Assembly: GCA_028023455.1 (NCBI GenBank)
Contig: JAQFVV010012419.1
Location: forward strand, 1,312,501 to 1,376,500
Direction: 5' to 3'
DNA from: Epiperipatus broadwayi
Lineage: Eukaryota > Onychophora > Udeonychophora > Euonychophora > Peripatidae
DNA length: 64,000 nucleotides
The notes beneath the pieces were generated by a model. It saw nothing but the letters and a program-made list of their open reading frames with translations, searched no databases and was not told the DNA's origin. The translations under genes were made by a program, and so were the position numbers. Below are positions 11,312 to 23,186 of this stretch, one piece after another (within the stretch, counting starts at the first letter, position 1; each line of letters begins with the position of its first letter).

Positions 11312-14300
11312 GGCTGCAGAAAGGAGTTTTGCTATTAACTGAAAGGAGACCCTTTGATTCCTCTTGGAGGCCTTAAAGGAACCGAGCAGGGCAAATTCCT
11401 AATGTCCACTCCATACGTTCTTGTCGTTGCAGCTGTTAGTACTATGTGAGTATTCATATAGTATACAAACATGGATGGGCTGCTCACAAACATGCATTAG
11501 CCAGCGTGGTGAGTTTATTGGCTTTTTACCTCTGAGTTTAAGATCAAGAAACACCATGGTCTTTCTTCTCAGTGCCTGATAAGGCAGAATGAATGTTTGT
11601 GTAAATGATAAATGTTTTCCCAATACATATATACAATTATGACAGACAAAAATAAAGCATGGCCCTTATTCCCAGGAGGCTGTAAAGTCACCAACCAAGG
11701 CAGCGGTTGGTGGCCGAAGGCAGAGGGTGCTAAGAATCCCCTGATTGCGGACCCAGGCTGCCATTTGATGACGACTTTTTATTTAGGTACTTACAACTGC
11801 AGATCACTTTCAAGTGAAGGAAGATTGCAAGAATTAGAAGAAAAACTCTCTTATATTAAATGGGACATTATTGGACTTTGTGAAGTTAGAAGAAAAGGTG
11901 AAGAGACAATTGATTTAAAAAGTGGACATATACTCTATTATAAAGGCACAAATATTGGAAATACAAGTGGAGTAGGATTCATTATAAATAAAAAGTGGAA
12001 GAACAACATTGTGGAGATTGATGGTGTATCGGACAGAGTGGCAAGATTAGTTATACAACTTAATAGCAGATACCAAATGCAGATAATTCAGGTTTATGCC
12101 CCAACAAGTTCTCATAGTGATGAAGTAGTAGAAGATTTTTATATGGATGTACAAAAGGCTTTTGATCAGAGTAAACACCATTTTAAAATTGTTATGGGAG
12201 ACTTTAATGCTAGAATTGGTAAAAAAATGAAAGATGAAAGTGCTGTGGGTAATTTTGGTTATGGTAATAGAAATGAGAGAGGACATAGACTTGTGGAGTT
12301 TGCAGAAAAAGAAAAACTTTATATTATGAATTCTTTTTTTGAGAAAAATGTTAAAAGGAAATGGACACGGAAGCATCCAAATGAAGGTACAGCAGAATTG
12401 GATTATATTTTGACTAACAGGAAATACATATTTCAAGATTGAAATGTTCTTATTAAATTTAACACAGGAAGTGATCATCGATTAGTAAGGTGTAAGATAC
12501 ATGTTAATGTAAAACTAGAGAGACAAAAATTATTAAGAAAAACAATATTTACAGTTGATATTCCTAATCTTCAAAAAAATTCTAATGAATTTAAATTAGA
12601 ACTTACAAATCGGTTTCAAGTATTAGTAGATTTTGAACATGATTCAGATTTGAATGAAATTAATATGAAAATAACTGATACACTTTTGAAAACTGCAACA
12701 AAGATAGCTGGTAGAAAGAAACAGCAATTGACCAATAAAATTTTTACTGAGACTAGAGAATTTATGAAGAAAAGAAGGAATATGAAGATATACAAAAATG
12801 ATGCATTAAAAAGAATTGAATATCTCGAATTTTGTAAAATGGTGTGGAAAAAAGTTGAAAATGATATAAGAAAGTATAACTGTGAACTAGCAAGGAAAGC
12901 TGTAGAAGAAAATAAAAGTCTTAAGAATGTAAAACAACATTTTGGTGTTGGTAGGAAATTTATATCTGCAATAAGAAAAAAAGATGGAATTATTACTAAA
13001 AGGAGAGATGACATCATGAAATTGGTAGAAGATTTTTATCAAGAATTATATAGTAATAAAGAACAAGTATCTCCTATATCTATTACATCTTCCAAATTGC
13101 TCAGAATTTTAAATGAAGAAGTGAGACATGCAATTAAATGTATGAAGAAAGGAAAGGCTCCAGGTAATGATGGAATTATAATTGATATATTAAAAGAAGC
13201 AGGTGAAGAAATAGAATTTTTTTTAGCAAAGTTATATACCAAATGTCTAAATGATAAAGATGTACCAGATGATTGGAAGAATGCAGTAATAATATTAATA
13301 TTTAAAAAAGGTGATAAAGAAGATATTAGAAATTACAGACCTATCAGCCTTTTATCAGTTTTATATAAAATTTTTACCAAGATAATTACAACTCGTCTAC
13401 AGAAAACTTTGGATTTCCACCAACCAAGAGAACAAGCCGGATTTAAAAGTGGTTTTAGTACAGTAGATCATATCCAGGTATTGAGAGAAGTTATAGAAAG
13501 GACAAATGAATATGAGTTGCCATTATGCTTAGGATTTGTAGATTATGAAAAGGCATTTGATTCTATAAACATTTCTTCAGTGATTAAAGCATTAGATCAT
13601 CAAGGTATAGATCCAGGATATTGTCATATTTTAAAGAATATTTATAAAAATGCAACAGCAACAATTAGATTACATAATGACACTGGAAAAGTCAACATTG
13701 AGAAAGGTGTAAGACAAGGTGACTCCATATCTCCAAAACTTTTTACAGCAGTGCTGCATGAAGTATTTTGCAGATTAAAATGGGAAACTAAAGGAGTGAA
13801 AGTAAATGGTGATTATTTAAATCATTTAGATTTCGCAGATGATGTAGTTGTTTTTGCAAATAATGCTTCAGATCTGCAGGAAATGTTGCAGGAATTATCA
13901 GATGAAAGTAGGAAAGTAGGACTAAAGATAAATGTTAAAAAGACTAAAGTAATGTTTAATCGATTTGCTCAAAATATGAAAATAAAGATTGATTATGATG
14001 AATTAGAAGAAGTTAACAGTTACAAATACCTTGGTCAAATTATTAATACATATGGAAACATAATGGAGGAAATTAATCATAGAATTAAACTTGGTTGGAG
14101 TGCTTTTGGTAGAAATAACTTGATACTAAAAGGAAATATGCCTATGTGTTTGAAAAGGAAGGTTTTTAACAAATGTGTTTTACCAGTTCTTACTTATGGA
14201 TCTGAGACTTGGACACTTAATAGAAGAGCATTTCAGAGACTTCAGACCACTTAAAGAAGTATGGAGAGATGTATGTTGGGAGTAACAAGAAGAGATCATA

Positions 14301-14604
14301 AACGCAATGTATGGGTAAGAGAACAAACAGGTGTTACTGACCTCATTGAAAAAATTAAAAGATTGAAGTGGAGTTGGGCTGGACATATTGTTAGAAGAGA
14401 TGATATTAGATGGACAATTGAAATTTTAAACTGGATTCCAAGAGATTGTAAAAGACCCAGAAAGAGACCACATGTGAGATGGATGGATGAAATAAGAAAG
14501 TGTGCAGGGGTGATGTGGAGAAGAGAAGCTAAAGATCAGAGAAGATGGATTAAACTTGGAGAGACCTTTATCCTGCAGTGGATTGATAATGGTTGATAAT
14601 GATG
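11312..14604 (+). mobile_element. Full-length RTE-like non-LTR retrotransposon
   Basis: The element is about 3.3 kb, the usual size for the RTE clade. It is bounded by a perfect 13-bp target duplication, ATTAAGATAAAAT, at 11299-11311 and 14605-14617. It starts GGCTGCAGAAAGG with a roughly 300-base leader that is richer in GC than its surroundings, carries one long endonuclease plus reverse-transcriptase frame, and ends in a short 3' region of TGATAATGG-type repeats rather than poly-A, as is common for RTE elements. The intact flanking duplication and the long readable frame argue for a fairly recent insertion. Related copies in this window are at 6925-10300 and 30630-31262. Confidence 0.9.
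11612..14596 (+). pseudogene. RTE-type polyprotein: AP endonuclease plus reverse transcriptase, two in-frame stops
   Basis: One frame runs the whole length and is broken only by TGA at 12440-12442 and TAA at 14252-14254. The first part is an APE-like endonuclease that nicks target DNA: motifs TYNCRSL, GLCEVRRKG (metal-binding Glu), QVYAPTS, VMGDFNARIG and SDHRLV after the first stop. The reverse transcriptase follows: KAPGNDGI, NYRPISLLSVLYKIFTKI, QAGFKSGFSTVDHI, VDYEKAFDSI (first catalytic Asp), GVRQGDSISPKLF and LDFADDVVVF (FADD at 13831-13842). The C-terminal part has YGSETWTLNRR and, after the second stop, the conserved GHIVRRDD and RPRKRPHVRW blocks. The second stop is most simply a CAA to TAA change. 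The ATG at 11612 is the first in frame, but a start at 11639 would also keep the whole endonuclease. Members of this family are often annotated as craniofacial development protein 2-like. Confidence 0.92.
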
Positions 14605-14617
14605 ATTAAGATAAAAT

Positions 14618-16500
14618 AAGAATGAATAAATTTACTTAAATTTTATAATTATAGGAGATTTGAGCACGAACTTTCCAGTTCCCTTCAGCTATCCACTCTA
14701 TCTCATACAACTGATACACATGATCACACACACGTGAAAATGTGAAACAGATAAATAATTTCTAATATACATATTTATATATCGTACTCACCCCCCTTCT
14801 GTGTATTTAAATTGACAAGGTCCTATACAGAATGTCTTAAAGTCAACATGGGCATGACAATAATATTGACATCAACAAGGGATTTGGGCATTCCATGATC
14901 AGATTTTCAATGGTATGAATAATTGAAGAGTTGGAGGGTGGAATACATTGAATTTTGTTATTTTAATATAAACTGAGCACTGATTACATGTGTGATCATG
15001 TGTATCAGTTGTATGAAATAGAGTGTATAGCTGAAGGAAGTCTGAAAGTTTGTGTTCAAATTCTTTATAATTGGATTTAAATTCCGAGTACATGAATTAT
15101 GCTTGTATTTTAAATAGTATATGCATTTGATTTGAAAGTAGTTTAATTGGTAAACAATTTTAGTAGAGATGCAAAAATGATGCTTTAGATAGTGGGATTT
15201 AGTTGTCAGAAAGATATTGTCTTGAAGCACGTGGATAACTGAATCTTCTTTTCCAAAAAGGTTAATCAAAGGTTCTGTGCCTTTAGGGGTGTCACCACTC
15301 TCACCAGGCGTAAAGGTTATATTATTTTGCAAACATATATTTGTTTTACAGTTAAGGCATCAACATAGCTAAAAATAATTAGTTTTGTCCACTATTGAAA
15401 GGCTAAATATGTTGGTATGCTTTTAAGATTTAGACAGACCAGATTTTAAGATAGTTCACATCCCAATCCCAAAGCCATTGTATTTTAGTACAAAATATCT
15501 CAATATTATTTATATTGATTACATATTATATTGCTAGCATTTTAGGTATAAAAGTAATAAGAATGTTTTTTTGATAAATATCTCACTGCCAACAGCCCTT
15601 ATAAAAAAATAATGAAGGAAAAAGTAATGCGCGCCAAATTTGCCACTTCGCAAGTAGTAAGGTTGAGATATTTTCTTCCTATTTTGTTTTCTAGATAAAG
15701 ATATATATATATATGTATCACCTAATCTTGAATAGTTAGTGAGATTCGTCAGTTACTCATCTATCTGAGAGAAAATCCTAAGCGCCGTGAAAAGATCTTA
15801 ACTTGATCCATACTCGAATCATAGGTCACAGCATAACAGGTAGATTGTTATCAATGCCCAAAATCTTACTTATTTATATATAGGATTACAAATAAACTAA
15901 TTTTATCTGTTTGTTTTTTTAAAGGGGAATTCTTGAAAAATTTACAATTACATATGCGGTTTCCGTTAAACTTCTACTTAACAAAACAAGGTTAGACAAT
16001 TCATTTCTAAGATGATATGAACTTAATAAATATGATGATAAAATAACTTTTTTTTATTTTCTAAAAAAAAAAAAACTTTATTCAATATTTAATGCAGAAA
16101 CTTTTGTTATAGGAAATTTGTAAGAATAGAAAGAAAAGGAACAAAAAAGGTGAGAAAATAATAGAACTCTGAAATATTTAACTATTATTGAAGACATTTT
16201 GAAGTGAGAATTGAAACAAAGATGAGAGACTGAGTGGCCATATAGTGGCATTTATTATCCAAGTTTGAAGAGTAAAAAAACATTATTACATAATCATGTT
16301 GTATTACTTTTAAATTTGTCCGTCATTAATCCTATTTATTTTACTCAGGAGATGTTTTTTCTCTCTTTGAGAATTCGCTCAATGCTGATTGTAGATTCGA
16401 CTCCCTCCCTCTTTATATACGATTTTTTTTTTTTATTAAAAAATTGAAGGGTTTATTTACTCGACAATACACAAGAAAGAAGTTCGATTTACTAAAATAA
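14618..16500. other. AT-rich spacer
   Basis: Nothing beyond short open frames is seen. The 124-codon minus frame at 14958-15332 shows no recognisable motif and a composition like the surrounding spacer. Confidence 0.5.
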
Positions 16501-16574
16501 CTGATGGAAATCCGTGATCCATGTACCTTGTCTTCCAGAGTCCATCGCTCTCCCACTCCATTAAACTACGTAGA
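16501..16574 (-). tRNA. tRNA-like relic (not a functional tRNA)
   Basis: On the minus strand there is an A-box-like TAGTTTAATGGAGTGGGAGAGC-type segment (positions about 16548-16570) followed 30 bases on by ATGGATCACGGATTTCCAT, which folds as a 5-bp T-arm (ATGGA/TCCAT) with an enlarged loop and resembles a B box. The middle part looks like the anticodon region of a Lys/Gln-type tRNA (GGACTCTGGAAG), but no acceptor stem forms. It is best read as a tRNA pseudogene or the head of a tRNA-derived SINE. Confidence 0.35.
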
Positions 16575-17839
16575 GATTTATTTTCCATTAGTAAATTTGA
16601 AAAATTAAAGACGAAATATTGCTAAAATATAGTCATCAAGTTTTTTATTTTCTATTTTGAATATTAAGGCATATTTCTTTATAACAAAAAAAGGATGAAA
16701 TATTTGAATGTTTAATTGAAAATAAAGATTATATGTTTCATTAACCATTTATTAATATTTTTATATAATTAAAATTGAGTTGGTGATTATTACTGACAAT
16801 GTCCTGAGCGTTTTCTTCCGGATTTGATGTTTTAAAGTTCCCGGATTGATTCCCAAGTGGGGAAAAGTAAAAAATAATTCAAATTTGATCAACGAAATGT
16901 ATGATTAAATATTAATGTCTATCTGAACATCAGAGGCAATAAGTAAACATACTATTCACTATATACGTATATAATATCACACTTACTGTATCTGTACATA
17001 TGAGTATGTGTGGAGATCTGGCTGATGCTGAAATTAAGATGAGTAAAATCTGAAGTAACGATGTATTACTTTTTATTTGATATTGCTTTAAGTACATCGC
17101 TTTTTAAAAATAGTAAAGACCACATTTATATATAAAAACACATGAATGCAAAAAAATGAACTTAAAAATTACCTATGCATAGGTAAGTCAAAATCTAGGA
17201 AATAAATATTAAAACAGTAAATTTAAATGAATTTGAAACAGAAAAAATGCATCTACAAAAAGTCTTTATTAAGAAAGACTACAATGCAGTCTGCTACAGT
17301 AGAGGCTACAGAGTGAAAAATTAATGGGACAATATTTTTTCTCAAATAAATTAAGATTAACCCTTAAACCGCTAATTATATTATTGGTTGTATGAGGTAA
17401 AAATCAAATCTTTTAATTGGCCAACTCACAAACTGAAGACAAAGCCTATTGTTAAAACATATTCGCCTATAATATTAAATTCAACTCAGATACGTTTATA
17501 AAAAGTATATTACTAATTTTTCAGGTTATGAAAGAGAACGAAAGTTCTTTCAAAAATAAATTGCTATTTATTTGTTATAAAATATATTCAATTTCGGAAA
17601 ATATAAAGCGAATGTCTAAACAAAAAAGTGCTGACGCAAACACTTTTTTTCAATTTTACGTTATGGAAAAGTAAAGATTTCTTTTTGCTAAATCTTAAAT
17701 ATTTTTACTAAAATCTTCAATATTTTTCGAAAATAATTTTGTTTTTTTGGTATATTTTTTAAAAAACTAGTTTAATTTCTCAAATTATATTTTTTTAATA
17801 CTTAAATTGCATTCGAAATGAAAATCTCAGCGTTTTTCT
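16575..17839. other. AT-rich spacer
   Basis: No coding or RNA feature is supported. There are several A and T runs. Confidence 0.5.
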
Positions 17840-18084
17840 TTATTTTCTTTGATCAGGCGGTTTCTTTGTTCTTTCCAGCCAATCAGAATGTCTTTTTCAG
17901 CTGAGAGCTGGCTGACAACCAATTACTGACAAGGTTCTTTCTTTGTTTAGTTTAAAATGCGGTTTTTTTGATTTTTTACTTGTAAAATAATTCGGAAGAG
18001 GGCACCATCTTACAGAACTTTTAAAAACCTAATCAATACCTGTCAAACGAATATTTTAGCATAAGAACTAGCAGAGTTAGAGTG
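17840..18084 (+). promoter_or_regulatory. Promoter-like segment
   Basis: Within about 230 bases upstream of a plausible start codon there are two CCAAT motifs (AGCCAATCAG near 17880 and AACCAATTAC near 17920), an ETS-like TTCGGAAGAG near 17992 and a CACCATCTTAC that resembles a reversed YY1 site near 18005. This clustering is like TATA-less metazoan promoters and unlike the surrounding spacer, but individual motifs are short and no transcript evidence is available. Confidence 0.4.
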
Positions 18085-18135
18085 ATGTCAGATGTTGACG
18101 AGATGCCTCATAAGAGGCGGTTGAAGATACAAAAT
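18085..18135 (+). CDS. Candidate first coding exon of an unknown host gene
   Basis: The ATG at 18085 opens a 17-codon stretch, MSDVDEMPHKRRLKIQN, that is acidic at first and then basic, and is followed directly by a possible splice donor, GTAAAC, at 18136. It sits just downstream of the promoter-like segment with CCAAT and ETS-like motifs. The open frame continues past the donor, but the residues there look like translated AT-rich intron. The family is not recognised. A chance ORF is a real alternative; the main support is the combination of promoter-like motifs, start and donor. Confidence 0.35.
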
Positions 18136-18139
18136 GTAA

Positions 18140-18994
18140 ACAGACCCATTTCTTGCCTAAAACATAGTTATCAATTTCATTTGTTTATTTTTTCTGTCTC
18201 TAGTGATAAAAATATGAACATATTTTTCTTTAAAATGATTGTTTTTAATGTATATAATTGTAACCATGAATCCAAAAAGTAGAATTCAAAGTCTGATTGA
18301 TTCAAAATGAAAGGAAAAGATAGGAATCTAAACATTAGATTTGAATTCACTGAAGTGATGGCTAAAATAGAAGATATTACATAAACTACTAAATAATATA
18401 AGACTTTTCACCACATTTCAGCTTTGAGCAAAGCATCAGATATTTTTAGCTTATTTTGTGATCTCTTCTGCATTTTCTATAACTTTATTAGTTTTTTTGA
18501 AAGTTTTCCACACATATATAAATATTAATTTTACTCATGAATTAGAAATTTAGTATAGTGTTAAAAATTGATCACTATTAAAAAATTAAAAAAAATATAT
18601 TTCTAAAAGAGAAATCTACACCATTTCAAAAAGTATGAGTTAAAACATTTACACATAATAAAAATAATTTCCAGTTTAAGCAGTTTACATTATTACATTA
18701 CAGAACAAATAGAAATTTGTATACTAATGTGGATTAATCAAAAGCAAATCTCAAATGAATGCATCAAATAAAGAAATTATTTGTAAAAAAAATTCAATTA
18801 ATTATTTGAATAATTTTGCTAATTCTCCTAATATAAGTGTTTTTTTTTTTGCAAAGAAGCTAATTTATAGCAAAGTAGAAACTGAATTATGTAGTGTTGT
18901 TGTAAGTTGTAGTAAGGCTGAGCAGATAGGACTACGGTTGAACATTATCTTTCAGGAAAACATTTCTGTAATCAAAGATGTGTAAATTTTTTAT
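18140..18994. other. AT-rich spacer (intron if the candidate exon is real)
   Basis: No gene is recognised. The 76-codon frame at 18755-18985 has no domain signature. Confidence 0.45.
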
Positions 18995-19650
18995 TAAGAA
19001 ATGTGAAGTTATCTTACAGTTTAACTGCAAATGATTGCAATGCAGTTTGTTATACTCCAACTACAAGCAATATCTTATATAGCTTTTAAGATATGTATGT
19101 TTTGTGTATATATATAATTTCAAATTTGATTTTTTTATAAGCATTATTTACAATAAATGTTAAATCATTTGCATAAAAAAATTAAAAACATAATGAAAAA
19201 ATGAAATAAAAATTACTTTTGTTTAATTGGATTCAGATGAGAGATATTTTATAATCAGTTGATTGCTTTCTTATAATCAGTGATTATAATGCAATAAATT
19301 TGCTACTTATTATTGTCGCCATTAGTTACAATAAGTTATTATATTTGCTTTAAAAAGTAGCAAAGAAAAGCAGCTGTCATTTGTAAAAGATGATAAATGT
19401 TTATAGCCATTTAGACTACAAATAGTATGAGATATAGCTAAAACAGAAAGGAGAGAGGAAGTATAAAATTAAAACTACATGCGTTAAATTTAACATCAGT
19501 TGATTTTAGAAAAAGAGAGACATACTTAGAAATGTACTTAAAGAGAAATCTGTTCAGTTTCAAAAATCATATAAAATTAAACACATTTGAAAAGTGATCA
19601 TAGTATGTCATACCAATTGCAACTGTTCCAGGTTAATTTTAGTTTTTATC
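18995..19650 (+). repeat. Interspersed repeat, copy 2
   Basis: This is collinear with about 4385-5010, in the same orientation (shared TTTACAATAAATGTTAAAT, TGGATTCAGATGA and AAATTAAAACTACAT blocks). Divergence is high, which suggests an old family. No coding content is seen. Confidence 0.6.
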
Positions 19651-21006
19651 AAAATTTAGCTGTAAAATATAGACACAGTTAATTTTATATGCATTTTTAC
19701 ATTTATATTTTTTTGATAAAATGGTTATTTTATATAAGGTAATTTCAGTCTAGATTGTGGAAGTGTAATGTATTACTCATAAATACATGTATTTCATTGT
19801 AAGACATGACAAATAGAGGCATTCTAAAACCAATTATTTTATTACAGTAGACTTCACTGTATTTTATTTCATGATTTTTTTTAGTCTTTTCAATATTTTT
19901 TTAAAACCCAATGTAACCTTTTTCATTTTCTTTAATGCTTCCAATCTGTAAAATAATTTATTTCTTTTAACAAAAGCTTATTTAACTGAATAATTTTTCC
20001 AATTTCTTTTTCATTAAGTTTATTAGACCATCTAAATATCATATCTACAATAAAGGATTTGAATCTGCATCAGATGAAACTTGAATTTTTAATAGCATTT
20101 AAAGCAGAATTTTTTCTTTCAGGTATCTGACACATAGATGACCTAATCAATTATTGATGGGTTGATAGTTATTTTCTTCTACAGTATTTTTTTTGTAATA
20201 TGATCCTGTGGTGCTTCTACATGGCACTATGTTTTGTTATTCTATTCATAAATGTATATTATTTTGATCTACTATACAGTGTGTTTTACCTTGATCTGCT
20301 ATGGAATATTTTTTCTTTTGCATTTCCCAGTCATGTGCTTTTAATCCTCTGCTCTACAGTGTGTTTTAACTTATCTTGCTCTGAAATGTCTAGAAGTGTG
20401 TTTACCTTGTCGTCTATTAACATATAAGTACTTAAACCCTTTTTTTATCTCCATCTTTTCATTTCTATATTCACATAAGTACAAAGTTATATATATATTT
20501 AAAAAAGAAAGAAAATTGTATTTGCAATTATTTATTAAGCAAAGCAGTTCTACTCAAATATTAATTAGTATTTAACTATATCTTTTAGCAAAAAATGTTT
20601 ATTCAATTATAATTTCCAAAGATATAAAAGTGATTATAAAATGGGTGAATTAATTTTTCTGATCTTCAATATTAGTTTTTGTTTTATTTTCTGGCTAAAA
20701 AGAATGTTATAATAATTTTTTAGAAATTCAAAAATGGCAAACAATTATAAACTTTATTTAACAATAGAGGGCTTTTTTCTGCATCTATATATACATAGGT
20801 TCATAATTTGAATGAGCATGTAAATAATTTTACTACTTATCAAATAGGTAATGCTAAGTATACCTATAAACTAACAAGTCTGAATATTTTGCTAAAATAA
20901 TTCAAAAGTCAATTTATCAGATAATCTTTAAAATTAACTTGCAAGTAATACCTATTTTTTGCTATGTGAATACCAATTTTTTGTAGATTGTGAATTATCT
21001 TAATAT
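19651..21006. other. AT-rich spacer with a small degenerate repeat
   Basis: Around 20260-20400 a unit containing CTACAGTGTGTTTTA followed by CTTGATCTGCT-like sequence occurs twice (near 20270 and 20351), giving the hydrophobic-looking 75-codon frame at 20200-20427. This is probably a degenerate repeat and not a gene. The rest shows nothing recognisable. Confidence 0.45.
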
Positions 21007-21446
21007 AATATTCAGACTTAGTATTTTCCTGAAGGTTTGTGGTGATGGTATTCTAATTGTATTTTTATATTGGACTATTTGCATCATCTAATATAAGTAT
21101 TGAATGTCTTTAGAAAAAATTAACTTTAGTTAAATTCCAAATACATTCAACTGTTAATAATAGCACATCAAACAAGTTAGTATATGCACAATGTTTTAAG
21201 AGGTATTATTCTTCCCTCTTCTTCAGGTGTTCCTGGCCAGACCAGTGACAGTACTAGCATGAAATTCAAGCCTAGACCCTTACATTCTTGAGTATTGAAT
21301 TTTAATGTAATGCTCTAACTAACTGAGCTATCCAGCCAAAGCAAGAGTCAGTAGAAAATTTCATATACTTATCTAATAGGTTTCTACTGATTTCTCCACT
21401 TTTTCCTAAGAACAAAGTTTATTAGTGGTTTTCATACATTATATAT

Positions 21447-23186
21447 TGTGACGACCACGTAAAGTCGTCGACACACATATATATTTATTAATAAAATTAG
21501 AAAGTAATAAAGGTGAAATAAATTAGCTAATAAATTTTTTTTAAAAAAAAGGAAGGAAAAGAAAAAATTGAATTCTAATGTCAAAATTACTGTGGATTTT
21601 GTAATAGTAAGAGAAGAGGAGGGGAGCTGCATAAATAAAGAAATGCGTCTCTTTCTCTCTTATAAATCAAATGCTAGAAATTATTTTTGTTTATTGTGGG
21701 AGAGGGGAAGTGGATGCATAAAAAAAAATGTGTTTCTTCTCTCTTTTAAAAATTATATTATAACAAATTAAAGTAAATGTAAAACGTAAATGTGAAAAAA
21801 ATGAATGAATTGTAAACTTTAAATAAAATAAATGTAGTATGTGATATATAAAAAGAAACAATATGGCCGTAGGTGTGAAAGTCTGTTGGACAAATTAAAT
21901 TCCACGGACAAAGAAATGTTATCAACGGAAGATCTTTGCCTGATCTGTTAAATTAATTGGGACTTACATTCCAGCCACTAATTAAATAAAGAAACATAAT
22001 GATAAGAATTGGTTGGAAATCTAAGTCTTAATTAAAAAATTTTAAAAACAATGAACAAGAAAGAGATTAAGAAAATGACAATTATTATCTGGGATTGCTA
22101 GTAGAGACTTTAGAGAAGCAACAGCTAAAAAGAAAATGGAAGAAGTGCGTGGCTAGTGGCATTAAAGGGATGTATGTTCGGATTCGAGCCGTCTCATCAC
22201 TGACTCACAATGTAAAATCTTTGCCTGACCTGCTAGAGGGACCGCCGCTTCTGTAGCTGTCGATTGAAACGCAACCTAAAGAATCAACCAGCAAATTGGA
22301 TGAAAATAACCCCACAAATGGAGGAAGTTAACGGAGAACCTAAGGAATCAACAAGCAAAACTGGAACGGAAATAACCCCACAATCTGAGGAAGTTAATCA
22401 AGAGCGCTCGGAAGAAATACCCATGGGACAATTACATAAGCCTAGGTAAAAGCATGCATGCATTTTCATTTGTCTACTATTTATAACTAAATATAAAATT
22501 AATGATTTGAGAAAAATAGAACTCTATCAACAGGACTTTAAGAACTTTTATATCTGATCTATTTTCATATATTTATTATAGCCATGTATTTATAAGTGTG
22601 TGTTTATTATTATTATTATATTGTAATTTTTTATATAAAGTGTGAATATGATTATTAAACATATTTGTCATTAAATTTCGTATCCTTGCTTTATTCTCCT
22701 ATCACCAAGCTACGACAGGGGGGAAACTGTAAGTAGTGATTAAAGGGGCATACTGATTTGTTTAAGATATTCATGTGCTGCTTGTTTGTGCGAAATCCCA
22801 ATTATATAAAAATAAATAGCAAGCGCTGGACATTCGCTATGTTTCTTTGAAATAGTTTGCTCTGTTCAGCAGCCGAGAGTTTTTGGCTGGGAAAAATAAC
22901 GCCAAGATAATATGTACGTATTGCCTTGGGGTTCAGTCAAGAGTATAGATATGAAGTTAAATTTGTAACTGTATTAGCTCTCTGTATTGTATTGTAACGG
23001 CGTTGGTTAAAATAATGAATAAGATAATAAAGAATCTAAGTTGAAAACAATAAATGGATAAAGAATCAAAGTCGGAAAAAGAATTAAAGTATAATAAATT
23101 AAGTATAATGTAGAATAAAATAATCGAAATAAATATAGTTGAAAGTACAAATAATTACTCAACCGTACAAATAACCATTTCCGTTA
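21447..23186 (+). mobile_element. Insertion inside the PLE, probably a deleted LTR retrotransposon
   Basis: PLE sequence stops near 21446 and resumes near 23187, so about 1.74 kb is foreign. It begins TGTGACGACCACG, where GACGAC and GTCGTC form a hairpin. Near the right end, a purine-rich GGGGGGAAAC is followed by TGTAAGTAGTG at 22728, the arrangement of a polypurine tract next to a 3' LTR that would run to about 23186 (about 460 bp). A 61-codon frame at 22264-22449, rich in Glu, Lys and Thr, could be the tail of a gag or pol frame. No matching 5' LTR, protease or integrase is visible and the target duplication is unclear. Confidence 0.45.

Noticed and set aside
12047-13242. Minus-strand open frames across the RTE element
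   Set aside because: They are shadows of the plus-strand endonuclease/reverse-transcriptase frame and show no motifs.
14958-15332. 124-codon minus-strand frame as a gene
   Set aside because: No domain, no splice or promoter context, and composition like the surrounding AT-rich spacer.
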